This document shows, one piece after another, positions 17,653-26,048 of a DNA stretch of 64,000 bases (position 1 is its first letter; every line of letters begins with the position of its first letter). Origin of the DNA: Leptospiraceae bacterium (GTDB lineage Bacteria; Spirochaetota; Leptospiria; Leptospirales; Leptospiraceae). Where the stretch lies: the NCBI GenBank assembly GCA_024233865.1, contig JACKPA010000014.1, positions 62,001 through 126,000 on the forward strand, in the 5' to 3' direction. The notes under the pieces are model-generated. The model saw only the letters and a list, made by a program, of their open reading frames with translations, ran no database searches and was not told where the DNA came from. Made by a program: the position numbers and the translations under genes.

Positions 17653-18177
17653 ATGAAGTTTATTGCTATCACATTCGTTTTATCCCTTCTGTTTTTCCCA
17701 AATTTGTATGCACAAACAACCCCTGAGAAAATCATTGATAAAACCAGCACAGATCAAAATGACAAAAAGTTTATCAACGACGGTTTAAGAGCAAAAAAAG
17801 ATATTCCGTTATCAGAACAAAATGTAAACTCTGATATAAAAAAAGGTTTAATGCATTCTTATTACAAATCCGAAGGGTACTATGAGAATTTAACCGCTTC
17901 TACCAAGTTTAAAACAAAGGTTCTTACGCAAAATCTAACTTCTGCGGTTAAAGATTCCCTAATGAGATTGTATTTGGATAATGAAAAAAGGGTAGGAAAT
18001 TTGGATATTTCCAAAATGCAATTTGAAAATGAGAAAGGTACATACAATTATTATTTAAGATACGATGATCATCTGTTTTTGTATGTTTATGCCCTTGATC
18101 CGGAAATGCATCTTCAAAACCCTGTCCATGAAAAAATTTATACAATTCCACCCACTGTCACTCTAGAATCTCATTAA
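17653..18177 (+). CDS. exported protein of unknown function
   Basis: About 174 residues from the ATG at 17653 (AAAGG about 9 nt upstream; a TTG at 17644 is also in frame). A signal peptide ends near FPNLYAQT. The mature part is polar and has no domain that I recognise. It contains FKTKVLTQNLTSAVKDSLMR, a probable amphipathic helix, and ends with an aromatic beta-rich segment, TYNYYLRYDDHLFLYVYALD. A strong hairpin follows 18 nt after the stop. The protein is likely periplasmic or on the surface; it may be confined to the Leptospira group. Confidence 0.65.
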   Translation: MKFIAITFVLSLLFFPNLYAQTTPEKIIDKTSTDQNDKKFINDGLRAKKDIPLSEQNVNSDIKKGLMHSYYKSEGYYENLTASTKFKTKVLTQNLTSAVKDSLMRLYLDNEKRVGNLDISKMQFENEKGTYNYYLRYDDHLFLYVYALDPEMHLQNPVHEKIYTIPPTVTLESH

Positions 18178-18194
18178 TTTTGATTCTTTTGTAT

Positions 18195-18220
18195 TCGGAA
18201 ACACCCACGGGTGTTTCCGA
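18195..18220. terminator. bidirectional terminator between convergent genes
   Basis: A perfect 12-bp stem (TCGGAAACACCC, 18195-18206, and its complement 18209-18220) with a 2-nt tip. It sits between the plus-strand exported-protein gene (ending 18177) and the minus-strand leuA (ending 18231), in the position and strength expected for a shared intrinsic terminator. The plus-strand tail TGCTTGTATTTT is only moderately T-rich. Confidence 0.75.
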
Positions 18221-18230
18221 TGCTTGTATT

Positions 18231-19418
18231 TTAGCCTAAGGTCTTAGGCTCATTTTTTAAAAAATAATATGCTTCCATAATTTCTTCTTGGTTTAACTCA
18301 CCTCCGGATTTCTCAGAAAACTGCTTGAAAATCGGTTGTAGCATTTTTGCTTCTCCTTCTGATACGGATATTCCCATTTCTTTCAAAATATACTGTACTG
18401 CTTTTCTACCAGATTGACTTGTGAACGAGATTTGGTGTCCTTCTGCTCTTCCAATCATATCTGGATTAAACGCTCCATAGGCGTTTTTAGATTGATGAAT
18501 TGTCTTGGCTACCCCGTCCTGATGAATACCACTTCTATGAGAAAATACATCCTCACCAATTATGGGAGCTTTTTCCGGAATTGGAATACCGGATAATTCA
18601 GAAACAAGTTTAGCTGACCTATAGAAACTGCTAAAATTTAAATCCACATCTACACCACAATTCTGCAATGCACAAGCCACCTCAAAAAAGTTTGTGTTTC
18701 CGGCTCTTTCTCCTAATCCATTCAAAGCAGTTTCCAATTGGACTGCTCCCGCAAAGAAGCTTTCTACTGTTGTAGCCGTTGCCATTCCCAAATCATTATG
18801 AGTATGGACAGATACTACACTTTGGGGCAATGATTTGACAACCAGACGTACCATTTCTACAAATTCAAATGGTCTGTATCTCTCAACGGTATTCGGTAAA
18901 TTAACTACGTCTGCCCCTGCTTTTACTACCTCTTGAAAAAGATTAATAACAAATTCCACATTTTCTCTACTATCACCAAAATGCTCTCCAGAAAATTGAA
19001 TGGATGCTTTCCCATTGCTTATCTTTTTGGCATAAGATATCGCATTAATAGCGTTTTTCAAAACTTCTTTGTAAGGAATTTGCAAAATATTCTCTATTGC
19101 AAACTTACTTACCGGATAAACTATGTGGATTCTAGGACACTTTGCCTTTTGAATAGCTTGCCAGCTTATTTCAATTTCTTTTAGATTAGCTCTTGATAAA
19201 CTGGAGATAGAAACCTTGTCCGGGGCGATAGAAGCTAAATGAGAACAAGCATTAAAATCCATTTCGCTTGCTGAAGCAAATCCAACCTCAATTCCATGGA
19301 CCTCAATATCCAAAAGTGTTTTGAAAACTTTTTCTTTTTGCTCTAAATTCCATGGTTTTTTTAATGCTTGGTTTCCGTCTCTCAATGTTACATCATAAAA
19401 AAATGGTTTGATTTTCAT
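18231..19418 (-). CDS. leuA: 2-isopropylmalate synthase, short form without regulatory domain
   Basis: 395-residue acyl-CoA aldolase of the LeuA/citramalate/homocitrate group. The TIM barrel has DVTLRDGNQA at the start (metal-binding Asp), VHTHNDLGMATAT (metal HxH) and the loop NGLGERAGNTNFFEV. A communication-type segment after the barrel contains HRSGIHQDGVAK. The C-terminal leucine-binding dimer domain, found in the roughly 500-residue enzymes, is absent. The leader upstream has a run of leucine codons and an attenuator, which points to leucine synthesis and so to isopropylmalate synthase rather than citramalate synthase. AAGGAG lies 7 nt before the ATG. The substrate choice is inferred from the leader, not from active-site residues. 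Confidence 0.82.
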   Translation of the reverse strand: MKIKPFFYDVTLRDGNQALKKPWNLEQKEKVFKTLLDIEVHGIEVGFASASEMDFNACSHLASIAPDKVSISSLSRANLKEIEISWQAIQKAKCPRIHIVYPVSKFAIENILQIPYKEVLKNAINAISYAKKISNGKASIQFSGEHFGDSRENVEFVINLFQEVVKAGADVVNLPNTVERYRPFEFVEMVRLVVKSLPQSVVSVHTHNDLGMATATTVESFFAGAVQLETALNGLGERAGNTNFFEVACALQNCGVDVDLNFSSFYRSAKLVSELSGIPIPEKAPIIGEDVFSHRSGIHQDGVAKTIHQSKNAYGAFNPDMIGRAEGHQISFTSQSGRKAVQYILKEMGISVSEGEAKMLQPIFKQFSEKSGGELNQEEIMEAYYFLKNEPKTLG

Positions 19419-19487
19419 AACTTTCTCCTTAGTTTTTAGAGCCTGCTTGTTTTAGGGGAAAGGATGAGATTTTTAAGGGTACGATAT

Positions 19488-19521
19488 AAAAAAGCCCACC
19501 CCTAAAGGAGCAGGCTTTTTT
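19488..19521 (-). terminator. attenuator terminator of the leuA leader
   Basis: On the minus strand, A6-GCC pairs with GGC-T6 (9 bp). A 2-by-2 internal loop follows, then CTCC pairs with GGGG around a TTTA tip. The 3' arm runs straight into six T residues. It is a canonical intrinsic terminator, 70 nt upstream of the leuA ATG and downstream of the leucine leader peptide, so it would abort transcription before leuA unless the antiterminator forms. Confidence 0.85.
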
Positions 19522-19549
19522 ATTGGTGAAAATATACTACTCCCTCAGG
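19501..19549 (-). promoter_or_regulatory. leuA antiterminator hairpin (competes with the terminator)
   Basis: CCTGAGGGAGTAG (19549-19537), which spans the leader stop codon, pairs over 13 continuous positions (10 Watson-Crick, three G-U) with CTGCTCCTTTAGG (19513-19501). The latter is the 5' arm and loop of the terminator, so the two structures exclude each other. A third structure, a perfect 14-bp stem between 19597-19584 and 19540-19527, ties up the 5' part of the antiterminator when the leader is not translated. The arrangement is that of classical amino-acid attenuators. Confidence 0.8.
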
Positions 19550-19598
19550 CTAATTTTAGCAGAAGGAGGAGTAATTCAATTTGGTAGTATATTTTCAT
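19545..19598 (-). CDS. leuL: leucine leader peptide
   Basis: A 17-codon open frame reading MKIYYQIELLLLLLKLA and stop. It holds six leucine codons in a row (TTA CTC CTC CTT CTG CTA, 19574-19557), using five different CTN/TTA codons, and a seventh Leu two codons later. The stop (19547-19545) lies in the 5' strand of the antiterminator. A ribosome stalled at the Leu codons for lack of leucyl-tRNA would free this strand; a ribosome reaching the stop would mask it. The reading frame, codon run and hairpins all fit. The ribosome site is weak (TAGG about 9 nt before the ATG). Confidence 0.85.
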   Translation of the reverse strand: MKIYYQIELLLLLLKLA

Positions 19599-19607
19599 CA
19601 CAAAACC

Positions 19608-19635
19608 TACATACACCAAGAATAATTTCTGTCAA
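19608..19635 (-). promoter_or_regulatory. candidate leuL-leuA promoter
   Basis: TTGACA (19635-19630) and TATGTA (19613-19608) on the minus strand are 16 nt apart. The -35 is perfect and the -10 is weak (3 of 6). Transcription would begin only a few nucleotides before the leader ATG, leaving an almost leaderless message, so an alternative -10 nearby remains possible. Confidence 0.4.
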
Positions 19636-19774
19636 CCATTTTAAGTTTTAAAAATTTGTTTTTCGTTCGTTTTCGTTTTTCAATAGACTTGTTGGTTTTT
19701 TGTTTGTTTTATACGATGCTTTTTATACTTCCATCCATATACGAAATCACACACAATCATAAAGAGGTTTTTTA

Positions 19775-20650
19775 ATGGCAAAGCAGCATTTAAGACGATC
19801 GGAAAATATCCAAGGAAATTTTTTTGTAGATTCTACTTGTATTGATTGCGATACCTGTCGATGGATGGCACCGGAAATTTTTCGAAAGGAAGGAGAACAA
19901 TCAATAGTTTACCATCAGCCAACATCCCATGAGTTAGAACTAAAAACCATTCGAGCAATGCTTTCTTGTCCAACCTTTTCTATCGGAAGCATGGAAAAAA
20001 CAAACAAGATAAAAGAAGCACAAGTCGGATTTCCAATTTGCATTGACACAAATGTATTCCATTGCGGTTATCATTCCGAAAATTCCTATGGAGCTAGCAG
20101 CTATTTTCTCCAAAGAGAAAAGGGAAATGTCTTAGTGGATTCACCTCGCTTTGCCAGACCTTTGGTAAAGCGTTTGGAAGAAATGGGAGGAATCAAATAT
20201 ATGTATTTAACACACCGTGATGATGTGGCAGATCATAAAAAATACCAAAAGCACTTTAATTGCAAGCGTTTGATACACATTGATGATATAAGCTATGATA
20301 CAAAAGATGTTGAAATAAAATTGTCCGGAAACGAAGCGATTCAAATTGAAAAAGATTTGGTTGTTATTCCGGTTCCAGGTCATACAAAAGGACACACCGT
20401 TTTGCTTTTCCGGAAATATCTGTTCACAGGTGACCATCTTGCTTGGTCTCCTTCTCGTGGTCATTTGTATGCTTTTCGTGATGCTTGTTGGTATTCGTGG
20501 ACGGAGCAAACCATGTCTATGTACAAATTATTAGAATATGATTTTGAATGGGTGTTACCCGGTCATGGTCGTTCCTACCAAGCAGATATTCAAACAATGC
20601 ATGAGAGTTTGAAAAATTGTTTGAAGTGGATGGAAAGCAAATTACTCTAA
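19775..20650 (+). CDS. ferredoxin-like domain fused to metallo-beta-lactamase
   Basis: 291 residues. The first 70 or so carry a ferredoxin-type CIDCDTC motif and a further Cys (LSCPTFSIG), consistent with a 4Fe-4S or 3Fe-4S cluster. Residues 80-291 are a metallo-beta-lactamase fold. Its metal motif is the variant THRDDVADH instead of THxHxDH, so the second His is Asp. Later ligands are PVPGHTKGH, FTGDH and LPGHGR. The fusion and the THxDDVADH variant occur, as I recall, in cyanobacterial and plastid homologues, which makes a redox-linked hydrolase or oxidoreductase likely, but the substrate is unknown. AAGAGG lies 8 nt before the ATG. The end overlaps the convergent lipoprotein gene by 9 nt. 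Confidence 0.8.
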   Translation: MAKQHLRRSENIQGNFFVDSTCIDCDTCRWMAPEIFRKEGEQSIVYHQPTSHELELKTIRAMLSCPTFSIGSMEKTNKIKEAQVGFPICIDTNVFHCGYHSENSYGASSYFLQREKGNVLVDSPRFARPLVKRLEEMGGIKYMYLTHRDDVADHKKYQKHFNCKRLIHIDDISYDTKDVEIKLSGNEAIQIEKDLVVIPVPGHTKGHTVLLFRKYLFTGDHLAWSPSRGHLYAFRDACWYSWTEQTMSMYKLLEYDFEWVLPGHGRSYQADIQTMHESLKNCLKWMESKLL

Positions 20651-21040
20651 AACTGACTGTCTTGATTTTATATCATGGCTTAACTTAACTAACTTTTCTT
20701 CCCATACTCCAAACCATTCGTTTTTTCCTCTTTCATCATAAAGGAAATATCCAAAAGGTTTTATATCATCGTGATTGTAAAAAAAGCCTACACCATCTTT
20801 GTCAGCTTTTATATACAGATTCTTTTCTTTCCCAAGCACTTTTAAAGTAATCCTTCCATCTTGATAGAAAACAATTTTTTCATTTTGAGAAGGAAGAATT
20901 CTCCATTCGCCGTACAAAGAAAGAGCTTTTAGTTCAATATCTTTCATTTGGGAATCATTCGATTGTTTTTTACAACCTTTGCAATAACTTAAAACTAATG
21001 AAAACAGAGCAATATTAATAAATAAAACAACTTTTTTCAT
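20642..21040 (-). CDS. small lipoprotein
   Basis: 132 residues with a signal peptide ending at the lipobox LSYC (Cys about 20), followed by a second Cys-rich patch, KGCKKQ. The remainder looks like a small beta-barrel or lipocalin-like fold, with GEWRILPSQNEKIVFYQDG and alternating hydrophobic strands, but I recognise no family. The stop overlaps the convergent MBL-fusion gene by 9 nt. It starts 17 nt downstream of the AsmA-like gene and may be co-transcribed with it. Confidence 0.6.
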   Translation of the reverse strand: MKKVVLFINIALFSLVLSYCKGCKKQSNDSQMKDIELKALSLYGEWRILPSQNEKIVFYQDGRITLKVLGKEKNLYIKADKDGVGFFYNHDDIKPFGYFLYDERGKNEWFGVWEEKLVKLSHDIKSRQSVLE

Positions 21041-21056
21041 ACATACCTTCGAGAAT

Positions 21057-23282
21057 TTATTTTAAAAAACAATTTTCAGTATCCTCTGAAATAGAAAAAC
21101 TATAATTTTGATTCCCGGAATTTCCATTTAAAGAAAAAACCAATTTATCTAATTCGTATTCTCCATTCCCTCTTAAAAATACTTGCTTACCATCTATTTG
21201 AATGGTAGAAAAACTGATTTTTCTACCATAACCTCGAAAATTCATGAAAAGATTAAAAACATTTTCATTTGTATATTTTCCTAAATGAATATTTTTCGCA
21301 AAATCGGTTTGTTTGATTTTGTTTGTTTTCATAGTTATTTCACCATTTAAACTTTGAGTATCAAAAAAGCTTGAAAAATTATTTCCGTAACCCTGCCAAA
21401 CTAAATTTGTATCTATAGAATTCGTATACATCGTATTTCCACAAATTTTAATAGTTTCATCAAACCACAAAAATGACCTAGCGGAAACCTTTAGACTCAT
21501 AGCAGGAAGCTGGTTATGGTATTGAATCTGAGCTATTATAGAGTTGCTTTTATTTTTTAACAAATCATCTTCACCGGAAATGCTTATCAATAAAGACTTA
21601 TCTTTTTGGGTGTTTATACTAGTTTTATATTTTCCCAAATTAACCGAGTTATTACTGATTCTTAGGTTTTCTGTACTAATGTTGGAGTTGACTTCTAAGT
21701 TTTCCAAATACTTTTTGTAAACATCCGTTTGAATAAAAAATGATTCGGGAAGCATTTTTTCTTGTCTATCTTTAATAGAATCTTGGATATAGTTCTCTAT
21801 TTTTTGATAGATGGGATAATAGTTTTCCAAAACCATATCATCCAAAGACATGTTGTGAACAATGTTTATATTAAGCGGATAAACCACTTTTCCGTCTTCT
21901 TGGTTAAATTTTGCGTATTTTAGCTTCATGTTGATTCCAGAAACAAACTGTTTTTCAAATAGCTTACCGGAAAATCTTGTATAAATATTTCCACCATTAA
22001 TATTCAAATCAAGGTTATCTAATTTTATTTTTAAGGATGGTTTTTGAAAACTTTCAAAGTTAAAGTTTTCTAATTGACCATATCCGTTTATTTGAAACCA
22101 ATCTTTAATATCTCCGGTCTCTGTTATATTAGCATCTAGTTTAATGTTTCCCTTTATATCCACAAACTTTTTAAGATTAAAATGCCCGAGGAGATCTTCT
22201 ACTTTTTTTATGCCAAAAGATAGTTTATAGTTTGTTAAATCTTTTTCTCCTAATTCAATCTGTTCAAGGACCGACAAACCCAAACCTTCGATTTTTCTTT
22301 CAAACAAACTTTTAGGTAAATCCTTTTTTTCATTTTGCCCTTTTAATAAGAAGCTCGTTTTTAAGGTAACATCTTCCACTTTAGCTTCTTGAAAAAAATT
22401 TAATATACCATAGAGTTTTTGAATATCTATGCTTCCATTCACTTCATAACTATTTTTATCTTTCAGCAGTTTTATACTGCCATTGGAAACTCCAGATTCC
22501 GGTTTGACATAGATTAGTTTTTCTACAATTCCTTTAATACCGACCAGTTCGTAATCTTTTAATTTTATAGCAAGCATAGTTGTTTTATTGTCCTTTTTGA
22601 AAGAACTTTCACCATAAATTTTTGCATTAAAAGGAAAATAGCCAGGGGCATCATCAAAGGTAGTTTCTATATCATTTTGTATTTTATGTATCTTAACGTT
22701 TAAGGGCCTGACTGTCGTAAATATGTCCAAACCGTCTTTTTGTAAGGTTAGCTCAAGATTTTTAAAATAAATGTCAGGCAGAGGTAATTCAACCAGCTTA
22801 TCCCAAAAATCTTCTGATATTTTATTATCCAAATTGATATTAATTTTAGCATTATGAATCGTTATTTTTTGGAAAACATTCGGATTTTGCCCAAAAATAT
22901 CTACCTTGAAATCAATTTTACGTGTAAAAAAAATGAGCTTATTGCTTGAGAAATCTTCCTCGGCAGATATTCGAACATCCTCAAAAGATATTCCATTCCA
23001 AATAGAAAAATCAGCAACTCCGACAACAATGGCTCTTTCCAAATGGGATTTTGTAAAATTGATAATAGATTTTTTTAAAAGAGGGATATTTAGATAGGTT
23101 TTTTTTATATGATCCAATATATAATAATTAGCAACATTGGTTCCGATTCCTAATATTGCTAGTGTAAGGATAATTGCTATTTTCCATTTAGGATAAAAAA
23201 TTACCAATAAAGGAAATTTTATCCATCTCCATAAAACTTTTAAAAAATTATCAAACTCTTTTTCTATTTTTAATCTTGACAC
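21057..23282 (-). CDS. AsmA-like (TamB/AsmA superfamily) envelope protein
   Basis: 741 residues with one N-terminal membrane helix (about residues 32-55, AIILTLAILGIGTNVANYYI), followed by a very long beta-rich periplasmic region. The opening after the helix (NFTKSHLERAIVVGVADFSIW, then FEDVRIS) matches the way AsmA/TamB-type proteins begin, with a domain close to DUF748/AsmA. Such proteins form hydrophobic grooves and are thought to move phospholipid between membranes. The lipid-transport role is inference by family. The gene lies directly downstream of the helicase gene on the same strand, with 14 nt between, and upstream of a lipoprotein. Confidence 0.7.
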   Translation of the reverse strand: MSRLKIEKEFDNFLKVLWRWIKFPLLVIFYPKWKIAIILTLAILGIGTNVANYYILDHIKKTYLNIPLLKKSIINFTKSHLERAIVVGVADFSIWNGISFEDVRISAEEDFSSNKLIFFTRKIDFKVDIFGQNPNVFQKITIHNAKININLDNKISEDFWDKLVELPLPDIYFKNLELTLQKDGLDIFTTVRPLNVKIHKIQNDIETTFDDAPGYFPFNAKIYGESSFKKDNKTTMLAIKLKDYELVGIKGIVEKLIYVKPESGVSNGSIKLLKDKNSYEVNGSIDIQKLYGILNFFQEAKVEDVTLKTSFLLKGQNEKKDLPKSLFERKIEGLGLSVLEQIELGEKDLTNYKLSFGIKKVEDLLGHFNLKKFVDIKGNIKLDANITETGDIKDWFQINGYGQLENFNFESFQKPSLKIKLDNLDLNINGGNIYTRFSGKLFEKQFVSGINMKLKYAKFNQEDGKVVYPLNINIVHNMSLDDMVLENYYPIYQKIENYIQDSIKDRQEKMLPESFFIQTDVYKKYLENLEVNSNISTENLRISNNSVNLGKYKTSINTQKDKSLLISISGEDDLLKNKSNSIIAQIQYHNQLPAMSLKVSARSFLWFDETIKICGNTMYTNSIDTNLVWQGYGNNFSSFFDTQSLNGEITMKTNKIKQTDFAKNIHLGKYTNENVFNLFMNFRGYGRKISFSTIQIDGKQVFLRGNGEYELDKLVFSLNGNSGNQNYSFSISEDTENCFLK

Positions 23283-23296
23283 AAATAATTTTACTT

Positions 23297-25315
23297 TTAA
23301 GCAGACTTTAATTTTTCCAGTTCATTTAAAAATATATTGGAAGACTCTGAACTTTCATTTTCTATTTTATAGGTATCCAAATATTGACAAGATATTTCTT
23401 CAATAAATCTTGATGGATTGCTTAAAACAGTTTCTCCATACTTTTTTCGTTCTTTGGCTCCTGTTAAAATCAATTTTTCCTTTGCTCTAGTCATTCCAAC
23501 GTAAAATAACCTTCTTTCTTCGTCAACTCCCGAACCTTCTTCTAACACCCTTGAATTTGGAATAATCCCTTCTTCCAATCCTACTAAAAATACTATATCA
23601 AATTCCAAACCCTTGGATAGGTGCATTGTCATGAGTTGAACCTTTTTGTCTTCTTGCTCTAATTTAGGGTCTATATCTTCCATAAGTAGTGTGAGTCGAA
23701 TAATAAAATCAAAAAGGTTAGGCTTGTTCTCTTGCTCCAATTCATTTTCAAAATAAGAAAGCATATTCACAACTTCGGAAAGGTTGTTCATTCTTGCTTT
23801 GATAACCTTTTCATCCGATTCTTCCGACACAATTTCTTTTTCAAATCCGATTTCCTTAATAAAAGAATTTAATACTGAACTCATTTGATGGGACTTAAAA
23901 AACTCTTTTTTGTATTTATGAATAATTTCCAAAAATTCGTAAATGGCAGATACCGTTTTCTTTTTAATTCCATCCACAAATTCCGGTTTTTCACACAGTC
24001 TTTCCAAAATTTCCATTACACTACATTCACATTCGATGGATTTTTGGATCAATTTGGAAATAGTAGTTCCACCAATCCCTCTTTTGGGATAATTCAAAAC
24101 TCGAAGAAGAGAAACTTCATCTTTAGGATTAGCGATTATTTTTATATAAGATATGATGTCTCGAACTTCCTTTCTATCAAAAAAGTTGTACCCTCCAACC
24201 AATTTGTAAGGTATGGACCTGATTCGCAGTTCTTCTTCAAATGATCTAGATTGATAATTTGTCCTAAAAAGAATTGCAATTTTTCCTCCTGGTTTTTTCC
24301 CTTTTATCATTTCAGCTTGCAGAGTGTCTACCACATAAATAGCTTCTTCTTTTTCATTTTCCCTTTCTATGTATTTAACCTTGTCACCATGGTTGATATT
24401 GGAATATAACCTTTTTTCTCTTCTACCAGGGTTATTTTTAATAACCGAACTGGCTGCGTTTACAATAAAAGAAGTAGAGCGATAGTTATTTAAAAGGTGA
24501 ACTACTTTAGCCCCAGGAAAATCCTTTTCAAAATTTAAAATGAGGTTCATGTTGGATCCTCTAAATCCGTAAATACTTTGGTCATCGTCACCTACCACAC
24601 ATAGATTCGGATTATTTCCCATAAGCAACTTTAGGAATGTATACTGAGATTGATTCGTATCCTGAAATTCATCTACCATTATATATTTAAACTTTGTTTG
24701 GTAGTATTGCCTGACTTGTTTGTTGTTTGTCAATAAATTTGTAGGTAATAAAATGAGGTCATCAAAATCAACCGAATTTAACTCTTTTAAAACGTGGCAA
24801 TAGTTTTCAAAAAGTTGTAAGGAAATTAGGTCTATTTCTATGGGAGAAACGGATAGTTTTGCAATGTATTCTTCTCCGGTATTTTTTATTCTGCTAAAAT
24901 GAGATAAAATCGCTTTGGATGGGTAGGATTGAGGATCGATTTTTTTACTTTTTAAAAGGTCGTTTATAATAGATTCCTGATCATAAGGAGTTTGGAGAAC
25001 AAAGGGAAACTTTAACCCGATTTCTTCTGGATGTTTTTTAAGGATTTTCAAACCAAGGGAGTGAAAAGTTGATATTTCAATTCCCCTTAAAAGAGGTTTG
25101 GTAATCATCTTTTTTACCCTGGTCTGCATTTCTTTTGCACTTTTATTGGTAAAGGTCAAAGCAACGATTTTGCCGGCAGATATGCCTTCTTTTTGGATTA
25201 AATGAACGATTCTGTTTGTGATAACCCTAGTTTTTCCAGATCCGGCTCCCGCAAAAATAAGTAATGGTCCGTTTACATGTCTAACGGCTGTTAGTTGTTC
25301 TTGATTTAATTGCAT
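23297..25315 (-). CDS. UvrD/Rep-family DNA helicase
   Basis: 672-residue superfamily-1 helicase. Motif I is LLIFAGAGSGKTRVITNRI, motif II VDEFQDTN, motif III GDDDQSIYGFRGS, then TMHLSKGLEFDIVFLVGLEE and a final VGMTRAKEKLIL. It lacks the long C-terminal tudor-like tail of the paralogue at 15369-17552, so a Rep-like or auxiliary role in replication restart is plausible. It is followed 14 nt later by the AsmA-like gene and preceded by rnhA, 30 nt upstream on the same strand; rnhA and this helicase may form one transcript for removal of RNA-DNA hybrids and restart. Confidence 0.93.
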   Translation of the reverse strand: MQLNQEQLTAVRHVNGPLLIFAGAGSGKTRVITNRIVHLIQKEGISAGKIVALTFTNKSAKEMQTRVKKMITKPLLRGIEISTFHSLGLKILKKHPEEIGLKFPFVLQTPYDQESIINDLLKSKKIDPQSYPSKAILSHFSRIKNTGEEYIAKLSVSPIEIDLISLQLFENYCHVLKELNSVDFDDLILLPTNLLTNNKQVRQYYQTKFKYIMVDEFQDTNQSQYTFLKLLMGNNPNLCVVGDDDQSIYGFRGSNMNLILNFEKDFPGAKVVHLLNNYRSTSFIVNAASSVIKNNPGRREKRLYSNINHGDKVKYIERENEKEEAIYVVDTLQAEMIKGKKPGGKIAILFRTNYQSRSFEEELRIRSIPYKLVGGYNFFDRKEVRDIISYIKIIANPKDEVSLLRVLNYPKRGIGGTTISKLIQKSIECECSVMEILERLCEKPEFVDGIKKKTVSAIYEFLEIIHKYKKEFFKSHQMSSVLNSFIKEIGFEKEIVSEESDEKVIKARMNNLSEVVNMLSYFENELEQENKPNLFDFIIRLTLLMEDIDPKLEQEDKKVQLMTMHLSKGLEFDIVFLVGLEEGIIPNSRVLEEGSGVDEERRLFYVGMTRAKEKLILTGAKERKKYGETVLSNPSRFIEEISCQYLDTYKIENESSESSNIFLNELEKLKSA

Positions 25316-25345
25316 GTTTAGTTCTTATAAATTATAGATGGATAT

Positions 25346-25849
25346 TTATTCTATCATTTTTTTATTTAATTTATCCAGCGGGATAAAGTTGTAATCAGAG
25401 ACTTTTGTTTGTCCCCATTTGTTTCTTGATTCTTTTCGCGCTAATTTATCTACCTTTCTGTTATAATCATCACTCGAATGAGCTTTTACTTTTCGCCATT
25501 CGATTTGGTGTTTTTCAGCTAAAGAAAGTAATATTAGCCATAAATCTTTATTTCGTCTATCATTTTTAGCATTTGTTTTCCAGTCTTTTGCTGCCCACTT
25601 TTCTATTTTATTTTTAGTAAAGGCTTCAATAATAAGATTGCTATCGGAATAAAAATAGATTTTATAGGGATTATGTAGGGACTGTAGAGCTTCAATTGCA
25701 GCAGTTAATTCCATTCGATTATTGGTGGTATTTTCAACCTGCCCACTTCTAGATTTCTCATATTTCGAAGTTTTTATAAAAAATGCCCAACCCCCTATTT
25801 TTGTGGAAACATTACAAGAGCCATCAGTATAAATTATCATTTTTTGCAT
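25346..25849 (-). CDS. rnhA: ribonuclease HI
   Basis: 167 residues. All four metal-binding acids are visible: Asp 9 in YTDGS, Glu 47 in NRMELTA, Asp 69 in YSDSN and Asp 134 in RKVDKLAR, with His 124 in VKAHSSDDYN. The KWAAKDWKTNAKND segment is the basic handle region that helps bind hybrids. It degrades the RNA of RNA-DNA hybrids. It lies first in a minus-strand run with the Rep-like helicase. Confidence 0.96.
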   Translation of the reverse strand: MQKMIIYTDGSCNVSTKIGGWAFFIKTSKYEKSRSGQVENTTNNRMELTAAIEALQSLHNPYKIYFYSDSNLIIEAFTKNKIEKWAAKDWKTNAKNDRRNKDLWLILLSLAEKHQIEWRKVKAHSSDDYNRKVDKLARKESRNKWGQTKVSDYNFIPLDKLNKKMIE

Positions 25850-26015
25850 TACACATTACTATTTAGGAAAAAATTCACTATCAAACAACCATTATATACT
25901 ATGATTAGAGTGATTTCCGTGATTAACATGATTAGATTCATTTGATTTTAAAGGATTTTCTTTAATTCCATATCCGAAAACCACTCCGCGTTGAGTATAT
26001 AACTTCTAAATCAGA

Positions 26016-26033
26016 ATAGGAAAAAAATCCTAT
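26016..26033. promoter_or_regulatory. small palindrome before the midasin-like gene
   Basis: ATAGGA and TCCTAT, separated by six A residues, form a 6-bp palindrome 15 nt before the ATG at 26049. It could be an operator or a weak hairpin near the ribosome site, or chance. I record it because the gene has no visible Shine-Dalgarno sequence. Confidence 0.2.
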
Positions 26034-26048
26034 AAATCAAAATCAAAA

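Noticed and set aside
19440..19620. T-box riboswitch upstream of leuA
   Set aside because: No AGGGTGGnACCGCG box and no specifier stem are present; the leader peptide and competing hairpins explain the region fully.
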